Both the position numbers and the translations under genes were made by a program. The notes under the pieces are model-generated. The model saw only the letters and a program-made list of their open reading frames with translations, did no database searches and had not been told where the DNA came from. DNA of 23,503 nt from positions 1-23,503 of the forward strand of contig USHZ01000010.1 of assembly GCA_900554595.1 (NCBI GenBank). Reading direction: 5' to 3'. This DNA is from an uncultured Collinsella sp. Its GTDB lineage: Bacteria; Actinomycetota; Coriobacteriia; Coriobacteriales; Coriobacteriaceae. This document shows positions 16,039 through 22,824 of this stretch, in pieces (positions within the stretch are counted from its first letter, which is position 1; the number at the start of each line of letters is the position of its first letter).

Positions 16039-16122
16039 GACGGCAGCCCAAGGGTGATAGCTGGGCAGCGCCGTTACTTCGATTAAGGGGTCAATGCCTT
16101 AGTGGTGTCGACCCCTCTTTTT
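16039..16122 (+). ncRNA. Predicted antisense RNA of a type I toxin-antitoxin locus
   Basis: The predicted transcript of about 85-90 nt starts after the promoter at 16004-16032. It folds into a 5' hairpin (ACGGC 16040-16044 with GCCGT 16070-16074, inner GCCCA/TGGGC) and ends in a rho-independent terminator: AGGGGTC 16086-16092 with GACCCCT 16110-16116, then TTTTT at 16118-16122. The terminator half runs across the last codons and stop of the minus-strand 41-residue frame. This overlap at the 3' end of a toxin message is the arrangement of TxpA/RatA- and Fst-type loci. Expression has not been shown. Confidence 0.55.
16086..16122 (+). terminator. Terminator of the antisense RNA
   Basis: The 7-bp stem AGGGGTC/GACCCCT closes a 17-nt loop and is followed by CTTTTT. 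The minus strand lacks a T-run here, so it works only on the plus strand. Confidence 0.75.
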
Positions 16123-16224
16123 CTGCTTCGTACGCTGCTTGAGTGCCTCGGTAAGCCCGATAAGCGCCGTGAGGAGCGAGACCAAAGCGGTCAGGAGCTT
16201 CACGAAATCAGTCAGATCGGTCAT
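16099..16224 (-). CDS. Putative type I toxin, 41-residue single-span membrane peptide
   Basis: The frame runs from ATG (16222-16224) to TAA (16099-16101) and encodes 41 residues. The sequence starts MTDLTDF, has a hydrophobic helix at about residues 7-25 (LLTALVSLLTALIGL), and ends in a basic tail with KQRTKQKKRGRHH. It is preceded by GGGAGGTG at 16231-16238, 6 nt from the start, a very strong ribosome-binding site. Short membrane peptides of this build are typical of type I toxins and holin-like toxins. The antisense transcript overlaps its 3' end. A LexA-like box lies 91 nt upstream. It is too short for ordinary gene calling. Toxicity and the antisense partner are inferred; a small membrane protein of another role is possible. 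Confidence 0.7.
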   Translation of the reverse strand: MTDLTDFVKLLTALVSLLTALIGLTEALKQRTKQKKRGRHH

Positions 16225-16314
16225 GGGCATCACCTCCCGTCGCATGGAGGGCGCTGCCCGGCACATGGAACTGCCGTCAACAATAACCAGTCTATCAAAC
16301 TGCAGTCATAAATA

Positions 16315-16328
16315 CGAATATATGTTCG
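16315..16328. promoter_or_regulatory. LexA-like (SOS) box between toxin and exonuclease
   Basis: CGAATATATGTTCG matches the Gram-positive/actinobacterial LexA consensus CGAACNNNNGTTCG at every fixed position except one (T for C). It lies 91 nt upstream of the minus-strand toxin start and 163 nt upstream of the plus-strand exonuclease. Orientation is symmetric, so it could serve either gene. Confidence 0.5.
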
Positions 16329-16437
16329 CTAATAACAGCGACGTGGCCATCTCAAAGCGCGGCTTTACGCAAGGGTGCCGGGTGGCCGCGCTGGGCGATT
16401 TCATGTCCGCGCGGGCGCCTATCCTTACGGCAATATA

Positions 16438-16466
16438 GCCGCCTATGTAGCTATGTAGCAGGCGGC
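16438..16466. other. Hairpin upstream of the exonuclease gene
   Basis: GCCGCCT (16438-16444) pairs with AGGCGGC (16460-16466); the loop holds a direct repeat of CTATGTAG. No T-run follows. Confidence 0.45.
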
Positions 16467-16490
16467 AGGCAACGGAGAGAGGCCATAACC

Positions 16491-17225
16491 GTGTCAGCTG
16501 AAAAGACGCCGTGTATCTCGGCTATCGATACGACGAACTTTGCGCGCCAGATTGTGCTGGACTTTGAGTTTGCGCCGGTGCCAAAGCAGCGCCAGCGCCG
16601 TGGACTGCGCCATGAGATTATCGAGGTCGGCGCCGTCAAGCTCGATTATCGCGGCAACGTTATGGGCGAGTTCTCGCAGTTTGTGCAGACGGAATTTACC
16701 GAAGGCGTTGCGTTTCCCGTCCGCGAGCTTACGGGGATATCGGCTGTGGACACCGCGATGGCCGATCCGCTCTACGTGGTGATCAAAAGGCTCAGCGATT
16801 GGATCGGTCGCTACTCCGCCCAAGTGGTCTGTTGGAGCGGGACGGACCGTCGACAGCTTTTGACCGAGTGCCAGGCAAAGCGCATCGACCTTTCCACATT
16901 TCCTACGGACTGGGTCGACCTGCAGGCGTTTTACACCTCGATCATGGATGTAGGCAGCCACGGGTGTGTCTCTTTGAGTGACGCGGCAACGTGGTTTGGC
17001 ATCGAGTTCGACGAGTCGACGGGCCACGCCCACAGCGCCCTGGCCGATGCGCGCGTAACCGCCAAGTTGCTCAAGCAGGTGATGGACGGGAACTACCGCG
17101 TGAGTCCGCGCGCCCAGGAAGTCCGCCAACGGTGGGGGATGGGCGAGCGAGCCCAGACGTGCCTTTCCAGCAAGTGCCCCGAGCTGAGCGACCTGCTGCT
17201 GAAGCTGAAGGCGGAGGGGAGGTAG
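16491..17225 (+). CDS. DEDDh 3'-5' exonuclease (RNase T/DnaQ-like, KapD-like)
   Basis: The 244-residue protein has the DEDDh exonuclease layout: ExoI 'IVLDFEF' with Asp24 and Glu26, a middle ExoII region (about residues 100-145), and ExoIII 'HSALADAR' with His181 and Asp186 (HxAxxD). Such enzymes remove nucleotides from 3' ends of DNA or RNA; the KapD-type members are of unclear physiological role. The GTG at 16491 is used because GGAGAGAGG lies upstream and no better ATG is present. It is divergent from the small toxin, with a LexA-like box between them. A DNA-repair role is plausible but not shown. Confidence 0.85.
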   Translation: MSAEKTPCISAIDTTNFARQIVLDFEFAPVPKQRQRRGLRHEIIEVGAVKLDYRGNVMGEFSQFVQTEFTEGVAFPVRELTGISAVDTAMADPLYVVIKRLSDWIGRYSAQVVCWSGTDRRQLLTECQAKRIDLSTFPTDWVDLQAFYTSIMDVGSHGCVSLSDAATWFGIEFDESTGHAHSALADARVTAKLLKQVMDGNYRVSPRAQEVRQRWGMGERAQTCLSSKCPELSDLLLKLKAEGR

Positions 17226-17334
17226 GCCTTTTGAGAACGCCATTCGGTTTGGCATGGCGGGGCTGCAAGCGCGACTCCGCCCTGCTGTTTGAATCGAAGC
17301 GTCAACCAGTATGATGAGCTGTCTGGTCTGTCTC

Positions 17335-17757
17335 CTACACCCCCGTGATCCCACGTGCAGCGCTCAGCAGCTCGTACTCCCTCTGGCTCCACTGGTGCAG
17401 CTCGGCAGCCTCGACGGCATCGCAGCATAGATCCAGGAACACCTCGGCGCCCTCGCAGAAGCATTTGCGGGCAAAGGCTCCCGAGCCGCTTGCGATGCAC
17501 TCACCGTCGGCAAACAGCTTCCAACTCGACGGCTCGCGCGAGTCGTCTCCAAGCAGCTTGATCTTCAACACATGTGGATTGCCAGCAGCACAGAGCTCTT
17601 CCTCGAGCTTCTGAACCGTAAAGCGCATCTGGTGGGAGAGGCTGCTCTTGACAATGGCCGAGGCGTAGCCATTTGGCTTATCCAGAAGATGCATGTGATT
17701 CGGTTTGACGGCCAGATTGTGGAAATTGCGCTCGCTGCGCACGGAGAAATTGTCCAT
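17335..17757 (-). CDS. Hypothetical protein, unrecognised (140 residues)
   Basis: The frame is set by ATG at 17755-17757, with AAAGGAG 5 nt before it; a longer start at 17970 lacks a ribosome-binding site. The protein begins MDNFSVRSERNFH and is a mixed alpha/beta sequence with no signal peptide or membrane segment. It has three Cys in 'CFCEGAEVFLDLC' order near residues 105-115. I do not recognise a family. It is convergent with the exonuclease gene, 109 nt apart, and is not in an obvious operon. Codon use resembles the surrounding accessory genes rather than the metabolic operons. Confidence 0.6.
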   Translation of the reverse strand: MDNFSVRSERNFHNLAVKPNHMHLLDKPNGYASAIVKSSLSHQMRFTVQKLEEELCAAGNPHVLKIKLLGDDSREPSSWKLFADGECIASGSGAFARKCFCEGAEVFLDLCCDAVEAAELHQWSQREYELLSAARGITGV

Positions 17758-17906
17758 ACGGACTCCTTTCATCGATGTTGGCAGGGCCACCGTGCCTCTT
17801 GGCCGGTTGGCGTCGGGATCGTGGAGCCAACTCTCTACCCCGACTCTGGATAAAACGCGCCCGCTCCTTGCGGACAAGAGGAAGTCTATCAGCGCGCGCG
17901 GACACA

Positions 17907-17950
17907 AATCAAGCGCCGCCTGCGAAATGATGTACAGACGGCGCTTGATT
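17907..17950. other. Hairpin preceding repeat array B
   Basis: AATCAAGCGCCG (17907-17918) and CGGCGCTTGATT (17939-17950) are perfect 12-bp arms with a 20-nt loop. No T-run follows. It may be a boundary or a transcription barrier between divergent units. Confidence 0.6.
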
Positions 17951-17975
17951 GCGCGGCAATTATTCGGCAAACATC

Positions 17976-18091
17976 CGGAAAAGTGTCGAAATCAGCCGTA
18001 AAATAGTACGAAAAAGTGTCAAATTCGAGCCGCCCAAATTACGGAAAAGTGTCGAAATAAGCACCTAGCAACCACGGAAAAGTGTATCCTA
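17976..18091. repeat. Direct-repeat array B: four copies at an exact 33-nt period
   Basis: Cores of 17 nt start at 17976, 18009, 18042 and 18075: CGGAAAAGTGTCGAAAT, CGAAAAAGTGTCAAATT, CGGAAAAGTGTCGAAAT and CGGAAAAGTGTATCCTA. Copies 1 and 3 are identical. Intervening 16-nt spacers are unrelated. The last copy ends 33 nt before the ATG of the ATPase-DUF4143 gene. A period of three helical turns places all sites on one face of the DNA, as for cooperative operator binding. Confidence 0.92.
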
Positions 18092-18124
18092 GTGCTAAAA
18101 CAGCACGTAATAAGGGGTACGCTT

Positions 18125-19447
18125 ATGCTACAGAGAAAAGCGAAAGCACAGTTTGAATCTTGGCTTGCCTCGTCGCCTAACAAGGCTCTTTTGGTCAAGG
18201 GCGCCCGACAGGTAGGAAAGTCATATTTGGTCAACGTCTTTGCAAGCGAATCGTTCGAAAATGTCGTGACGTTCGACCTTATCGCCGACGCGTCCGTGCG
18301 CGATTCGTTTTTGGCGGCAAAAAGCGCGGATGACCTGCTTATGCGCATGTCTATTGCTGCAACGCAGCCGATGGTTGCGAACAAGACCGTTGTGGTTATC
18401 GACGAGGTGCAGCGATGCCCCAACGTAGTGACGTTTATCAAATACCTGGTCCAGCGCGGCGACTTTCGATACATCCTTACCGGATCGCTCCTTGGCGTTG
18501 AGCTCGAGGGCATCGATTCCCTGCCGGTGGGGTATGTCGAGCAGGTCCAGATGTACCCACTCGACTTTGAGGAGTTCTGCTGGGCAAGCGGCGTTGCTGC
18601 CGGAGCGTTTGACATGCTCAGGGGTTGTCTAAAGGACGAAAAGGAGCTCCCCGGCTATCTGTATGACCGCTTGCTCAATCTGTTCCATCAGTATGTGGTG
18701 GTGGGGGGCATGCCCGACGCGGTCAATTCCTTCTTGGCGACGCGCAATGTCGACGAGGTTCGAAACATCCATCGCGATCTTCACGCCCTGTATCGCGATG
18801 ACATCGCAAAGTACGCTCCGTCTGAGCTACGCTTGGTTATACGTGATATCTATGATCTGATTCCCAGCGAGGCCGGCTCCAAAAACAAGCGATTCAAACT
18901 GTCATCGATTAACGGTGTCAAACGTTTTTCGCAGGTGACAGATCATTTTCTCTGGCTATCGGAGGCGGGTGTCGCGCTTCCCGTCTATAACGTAACGGCG
19001 CCCGTGGCACCCCTTTTATTGGGGGAGCAACGAAATCTGTTCAAGCTGTTTTACTTGGACACCGGAATGCTCATGTCGTCGTATTCCAAAAGGGTCGCCC
19101 AAGGCGTTTTTGATGGGGAGGCGGAAGACGCCTTTGGCATGAACATGGGGGCGGCGTTTGAGGGCTTCGTTGCCCAAGAGCTCAAAGCCCACGGATTTAG
19201 ATTGCGCTACTTTACATCGAAAAAGGTTGGCGAGCTCGATTTTGTTGAGGAGACGCTCGATGGGGAAGTGCTTGCTATCGAGGTCAAATCGGGCAAGAGC
19301 TTTAAGTCCCACGCGGCGCTCGATAACGCGCTGGCAACGAAGGGCTACGGAATTGATTGCGCCCTGGTGCTTGCGGAATGCAATCTTCACCGCGATGGTG
19401 ACGTGCTGTATCTGCCCATCTTTATGGCAGGGCTTTTGGAGCCGTAA
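18125..19447 (+). CDS. AAA ATPase with C-terminal DUF4143 domain
   Basis: The 440-residue protein has an AAA_14-type ATPase: Walker A 'GARQVGKS' at residues 26-33, Walker B 'VVVIDEVQRC' near 89-98, and a sensor-1 segment 'YILTGS' near 119-124. The C-terminal DUF4143 half has the PD-(D/E)XK-like strands GELDFV and LAIEVKSG (about 370-395). The family is common in gut anaerobes; the function is unknown, and a nuclease-like or defence role has been suggested only by fold. ATG 18125 follows AAGGGG. The gene is preceded by array B with no other gene between. Its codon use and A-rich positions differ from the operon genes, in line with horizontal gain. A truncated paralogue lies at 15311-15961. Confidence 0.9.
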   Translation: MLQRKAKAQFESWLASSPNKALLVKGARQVGKSYLVNVFASESFENVVTFDLIADASVRDSFLAAKSADDLLMRMSIAATQPMVANKTVVVIDEVQRCPNVVTFIKYLVQRGDFRYILTGSLLGVELEGIDSLPVGYVEQVQMYPLDFEEFCWASGVAAGAFDMLRGCLKDEKELPGYLYDRLLNLFHQYVVVGGMPDAVNSFLATRNVDEVRNIHRDLHALYRDDIAKYAPSELRLVIRDIYDLIPSEAGSKNKRFKLSSINGVKRFSQVTDHFLWLSEAGVALPVYNVTAPVAPLLLGEQRNLFKLFYLDTGMLMSSYSKRVAQGVFDGEAEDAFGMNMGAAFEGFVAQELKAHGFRLRYFTSKKVGELDFVEETLDGEVLAIEVKSGKSFKSHAALDNALATKGYGIDCALVLAECNLHRDGDVLYLPIFMAGLLEP

Positions 19448-19453
19448 CGTGCC

Positions 19454-19468
19454 GCCGGCTCTTCCGGC
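19454..19468. terminator. Short GC hairpin between convergent genes
   Basis: GCCGG/CCGGC with a CTCTT loop sits seven bases past the ATPase stop. No T-run follows on either strand; termination there is only possible. Confidence 0.3.
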
Positions 19469-19484
19469 CCTCCCTTAATCCTCG

Positions 19485-20489
19485 CTACTCGTCGTCTTCG
19501 TCGTTGGGGTCGCCTTTGAGGGTGTTGATGTCCAGGTACTGGTTGTCGTCCTCCGCTTTCTGCGTTGCCGATTCGGACGCGGTGGGGCCGCGGAACAGCT
19601 GAAATCCCTCGAACGCGATCACGCCGAGCAGAGCGATGATGATGGCGATAAAGACAACCTTTGCCGCCTGCGAAAACTCCGAAAAGCGCGGCGGTTCTAC
19701 TTCGGCGTGGTAATCGGCAGCGCGCTTATCGTCGGTGCCGTGGGTATACGACGATGCCGAGGCTGCCTTTACGCTCGCTTGGTTGTAATCGGGAGCGGGC
19801 GTGGCGGCAAATGGGTCGCGAGAATAGCCGCTCAACGTTTGACCGTAATCCTCGGTTTCGATGCGGCCGGCGCGAGGCTGTTCGCTCGGGCGGTTGGCAT
19901 ATGCTGCGGTGTTGTCGTATGCGGAGTCGCGCTCCTCGGCAGCCGCAAACAGCGGGTTGACCGGAATGTTGAGCGCTGGCATGCCGCCCGAGGTCTCGTC
20001 CAGATCTGCCGCCGCCCAGGAATCAAAGGCAAACTGGCGGTTGGAAAGATCATCCAGATCCATAACGGGCGGCTCGAGCTCGGGCTCGGGAGCCGTGTAT
20101 GCCGACTGCTGCGGGGCAGCGTAGCGAATCGTGCTGTCTGCCGTGGGGCGCTGCGCCGCTGCAGCGAGAAACGCCGCCGTCTCGGACGGATCGCTAGCAG
20201 GACGGGGTGCAGGGGCGGCTTTACGCGTCGCCTGCACGATGGGACGGGTGGCAAAGTCGTCCGCGGGCACGGATGCCGGCGCGGGCGTGGCGGAAGGCGC
20301 GGGCTTTGCGCTTGTCGGGCGAGCTCCGCCGCCCATGAGTTCCTCGGCGGTCCAGGGGCGGTCGCTCATCACGTCGTCGAGGCTCAGCGCAAAAAGGCCC
20401 TCTTCGCCCTCGTCAAACGCGTGTTTCGCATGCCTGGCGCCACAAGCGGTGCCTCCGCGGCCGTTGCGTGATGCGTTGCTCGACCTCAT
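19485..20489 (-). CDS. Pro/Ala-rich, membrane-anchored hypothetical protein
   Basis: The 334-residue protein starts at the ATG 20487-20489 with GAAAGGATG upstream; a further upstream ATG is less well supported. Residues 1-270 are low-complexity, rich in Ala, Pro, Ser and acidic residues, and are probably disordered. A single hydrophobic helix lies at about 276-299 (VVFIAIIIALLGVIAFEG). A 35-residue acidic tail ends in PNDEDDE. No recognised domain is seen. The layout, a long disordered region followed by one transmembrane helix and a short tail, suggests an anchored cytoplasmic or cell-surface adaptor. It follows the YheO-type regulator 2 gene in the same direction with a 122-nt gap, so co-transcription is uncertain. 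Confidence 0.7.
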   Translation of the reverse strand: MRSSNASRNGRGGTACGARHAKHAFDEGEEGLFALSLDDVMSDRPWTAEELMGGGARPTSAKPAPSATPAPASVPADDFATRPIVQATRKAAPAPRPASDPSETAAFLAAAAQRPTADSTIRYAAPQQSAYTAPEPELEPPVMDLDDLSNRQFAFDSWAAADLDETSGGMPALNIPVNPLFAAAEERDSAYDNTAAYANRPSEQPRAGRIETEDYGQTLSGYSRDPFAATPAPDYNQASVKAASASSYTHGTDDKRAADYHAEVEPPRFSEFSQAAKVVFIAIIIALLGVIAFEGFQLFRGPTASESATQKAEDDNQYLDINTLKGDPNDEDDE

Positions 20490-20611
20490 CTTGTCCCATC
20501 CTTTCGAAATACTCACATTCATCGATTATATGGAACTTGCCTTGCGGCCGACTCTCGGATTCGTGCATTCCAGAACTCGCGCCCAAAAGGGGAGGGGCGC
20601 AGGCGCGCTGA

Positions 20612-21265
20612 CTATTTGTCGCCGGCGGCAGCCTTTGCCTCGTTGAGGTAGCTATAGAAGCTGTATTTGGAGATGCCAAAGAACTCGCAGGCGCGTTCGC
20701 TCGACTTGGAAATGAGGAAGGCGCCGCGACGGTCGAGGTAGCCAATGGCGCGGATGCGCTCGTCTTTGGTCATAAGGGCTGCAGGCTTGCCCACAAACTG
20801 TTCGCACTCGCGCAGCAGGTCTTCGAGCAGGTCGCCGATGTTTTTGGTAATGGGCTCGGGCTCGGTGTAGCCCGTGCTGCCGGTGCCGGTAAAGGCGTCG
20901 AGCGAGCGCTCAAATGCCTTCATGAGCGTAATGTCAAAGTTGATGCCCAAAATGCCGACGGGTTTGCCCTCATCGTTGCGGATAAAGATCGTCGAGGACT
21001 TGAGCAGCTTGCCATCGGTGGTTTTGGTGAGGTATGGCTCGCGGTCGTGCACGTCGGTGGTGCCCTCGTGCATGGACTCAAACACAATATGGCTGGGTCC
21101 GTCACCCAGTTTGCGCCCGCTGACGTGGCCGTTTTCGATCACTACGATGGAGTGGTCCACGTCATCGGTCTCCAGATCGTGGACGACGATTTCGCAGTTA
21201 GGGCCAAATTGGAGCGCCAGACCGTGTGCAAGGCGCTTGTAGAACTCAATCTGTGCGGGGGTCAT
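20612..21265 (-). CDS. YheO-type PAS/HTH transcriptional regulator (regulator 2)
   Basis: The 217-residue protein is a paralogue of regulator 1: YheO PAS-like domain with 'CEIVVHDLETDDVDHS' (core CEIVVHDL) and 'NGHVSGRKLGDGPSH', then a C-terminal helix-turn-helix (about 155-215, core FFGISKYSFYSYL). Ligand unknown. The ATG follows AGGAAGG. It is divergent from dpaL, and the shared 277-nt region holds two copies of AACAAANNNTTTGTT, which I propose as its operator. Regulator 1 occupies the same position relative to the xanthine dehydrogenase operon, suggesting each controls the adjacent catabolic unit. Confidence 0.9.
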   Translation of the reverse strand: MTPAQIEFYKRLAHGLALQFGPNCEIVVHDLETDDVDHSIVVIENGHVSGRKLGDGPSHIVFESMHEGTTDVHDREPYLTKTTDGKLLKSSTIFIRNDEGKPVGILGINFDITLMKAFERSLDAFTGTGSTGYTEPEPITKNIGDLLEDLLRECEQFVGKPAALMTKDERIRAIGYLDRRGAFLISKSSERACEFFGISKYSFYSYLNEAKAAAGDK

Positions 21266-21384
21266 GGGTGCCTTCCTAAAAATTAGTTTGGGCTCACTGT
21301 GCCATAAACCCCACTTGTTCGCAAATAACGAAAGCGTCGCTGCGTTCTATGACCGTTCGGCGGCGAAAAGGTACCGATTACGGC

Positions 21385-21399
21385 AACAAACAATTTGTT
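21385..21399. promoter_or_regulatory. Operator candidate 1 (AACAAANNNTTTGTT)
   Basis: AACAAA CAA TTTGTT, a perfect 6-3-6 palindrome between the divergent regulator 2 and dpaL. Confidence 0.6.
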
Positions 21400-21435
21400 A
21401 GGTTTTCCAATCAAAAAGTGTGATAGAACAGTGCT

Positions 21436-21450
21436 AACAAACTTTTTGTT
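21436..21450. promoter_or_regulatory. Operator candidate 2 (AACAAANNNTTTGTT)
   Basis: AACAAA CTT TTTGTT, same palindrome as at 21385, exactly 51 bp away (about five helical turns), on the same face of the DNA. Confidence 0.6.
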
Positions 21451-21542
21451 TGGCATCCACATAAAAGTTCAGCCGCATGAATGGGAATGGGCTGAAACGC
21501 GTATGCGGGGGCCGGCAAGAGAGAACTTAAGGAGTTCACCGT

Positions 21543-22757
21543 ATGGCCGATAAGATCCAGTGGGCGGGCAACAAGATGCCCAAGAGCGATGACAAGCACT
21601 TGGGAATCATGAGCCTCGACCACGTGAAGAAGGCCCGCGCCTTCCACCAGTCGTTCCCCCAGTACACCGTCACTCCGCTTGCCCGCCTGGACGGCCAGGC
21701 CGCGCGCCTGGGCCTGTCCAACCTGTGCGTTAAGGACGAGAGCTATCGCTTTGGCCTCAACGCCTTTAAGGTTCTGGGCGGTTCGTTTGCCATGGCCAAC
21801 TACATTGCCGACGAGACCGGCAAGGACGTTGCCGAGTGCACCTTCGATTACCTGACCTCCGATCAGCTTGCCAAGGACTTTGGCCAGGCTACCTTCTTTA
21901 CCGCCACCGACGGCAACCATGGCCGCGGCGTGGCATGGGCTGCCAACAAGCTGGGCCAGAAGGCCGTCGTGCACATGCCCAAGGGTTCTACCAAGCCCCG
22001 CTTCGATAACATCGCCGCCGAGGGTGCCACGGTGACCATCGAAGAGGTCAACTACGACGAGTGCGTGCGCATGGCCGCCGCCGAGGCCGATGCCTGCGAG
22101 CGCGGCGTCATCGTTCAGGACACCGCCTGGGAGGGCTACGAGAAGATTCCGTCCTGGATCATGGAGGGCTACGGCACCATGGCTTCCGAGGCTGCCGAGC
22201 AGCTGCGCGAGATGGCCATCAACCGCCCGACGCACGTCTTTGTCCAGGCCGGTGTAGGCTCGCTGGCCGGCGCCGTGGTGGGCTACTTCACCAACCTGTA
22301 TCCCGATAACCCGCCCACCTTCGTCGTGGTCGAGTGCGCGCCTGCCGCCTGCCTGTACAAGGGCGCTGCCGCCGGCGACGGCGACCCGCGCATCGTGGAC
22401 GGCGACATGCCCTCCATCATGGCCGGCCTGTGCTGCGGCGAGCCCAACATTCTGGGCTGGGATATCCTGCGCAACCACACCACCGCCTTCGTGTCCTGCC
22501 CCGACTGGGTCACCGCTCGCGGCATGCGCACCCTGGGCGCTCCCGAGAAGGGCGACCCGCGCGTCATCTCCGGCGAGTCCGGCGCAGTGACCACCGGCCT
22601 GGTCGAGACCCTCATGCTCGATCCCGAGTACGCCGAGCTCAAGGAGCTCATCGGCCTGGACAAGACGAGCTCCGTGCTCTGCTTCTCCACCGAGGGCGAC
22701 ACCGACCCCGAGCAGTACCGCCGCATCGTCTGGGAGGGCGAGTACCCCACCTGCTAG
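21543..22757 (+). CDS. dpaL: Diaminopropionate ammonia-lyase (DpaL/YgeX)
   Basis: The 404-residue protein is a fold-type II PLP enzyme matching YgeX/DpaL (E. coli about 398 residues). The PLP lysine lies in 'NAFKVLGGSFAM' at residue 76, and the glycine-rich 'TATDGNHGRGVAW' phosphate-binding region follows near 120. 'VFVQAGVGSLAGAVVGYF' is near 230-247. It splits 2,3-diaminopropionate through 2-aminoacrylate into pyruvate and two ammonia molecules. The ATG at 21543 follows AAGGAG at 21530. The gene is 67 nt before ygeY and divergent to regulator 2. DpaL belongs to the E. coli ygeW-ygeX-ygeY cluster linked to selenium-dependent molybdenum hydroxylases. Confidence 0.96.
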   Translation: MADKIQWAGNKMPKSDDKHLGIMSLDHVKKARAFHQSFPQYTVTPLARLDGQAARLGLSNLCVKDESYRFGLNAFKVLGGSFAMANYIADETGKDVAECTFDYLTSDQLAKDFGQATFFTATDGNHGRGVAWAANKLGQKAVVHMPKGSTKPRFDNIAAEGATVTIEEVNYDECVRMAAAEADACERGVIVQDTAWEGYEKIPSWIMEGYGTMASEAAEQLREMAINRPTHVFVQAGVGSLAGAVVGYFTNLYPDNPPTFVVVECAPAACLYKGAAAGDGDPRIVDGDMPSIMAGLCCGEPNILGWDILRNHTTAFVSCPDWVTARGMRTLGAPEKGDPRVISGESGAVTTGLVETLMLDPEYAELKELIGLDKTSSVLCFSTEGDTDPEQYRRIVWEGEYPTC

Positions 22758-22824
22758 GCACCACTGCCGCTCGTGCGGCCCAAGCAATAGGTAACGAAGG
22801 CCATCGAACAGAAAGGTTCACGAC

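Noticed and set aside
16139..16438. 99-residue plus-strand frame
   Set aside because: It runs opposite the toxin frame and its upstream region and lacks a ribosome-binding site.
17758..17970. N-terminal extension of the 140-residue hypothetical protein
   Set aside because: The extension lacks a ribosome-binding site and includes the hairpin arm at 17939-17950; AAAGGAG before 17757 decides the start.
15208..18091. CRISPR array
   Set aside because: The repeats are too short or too degenerate with spacers of 16 nt or less, there are only three or four copies, and no cas genes are near.
15139..20611. Insertion sequence or integrase to explain the accessory block
   Set aside because: No transposase, integrase or terminal inverted repeats were found; the block is called accessory only from gene content.
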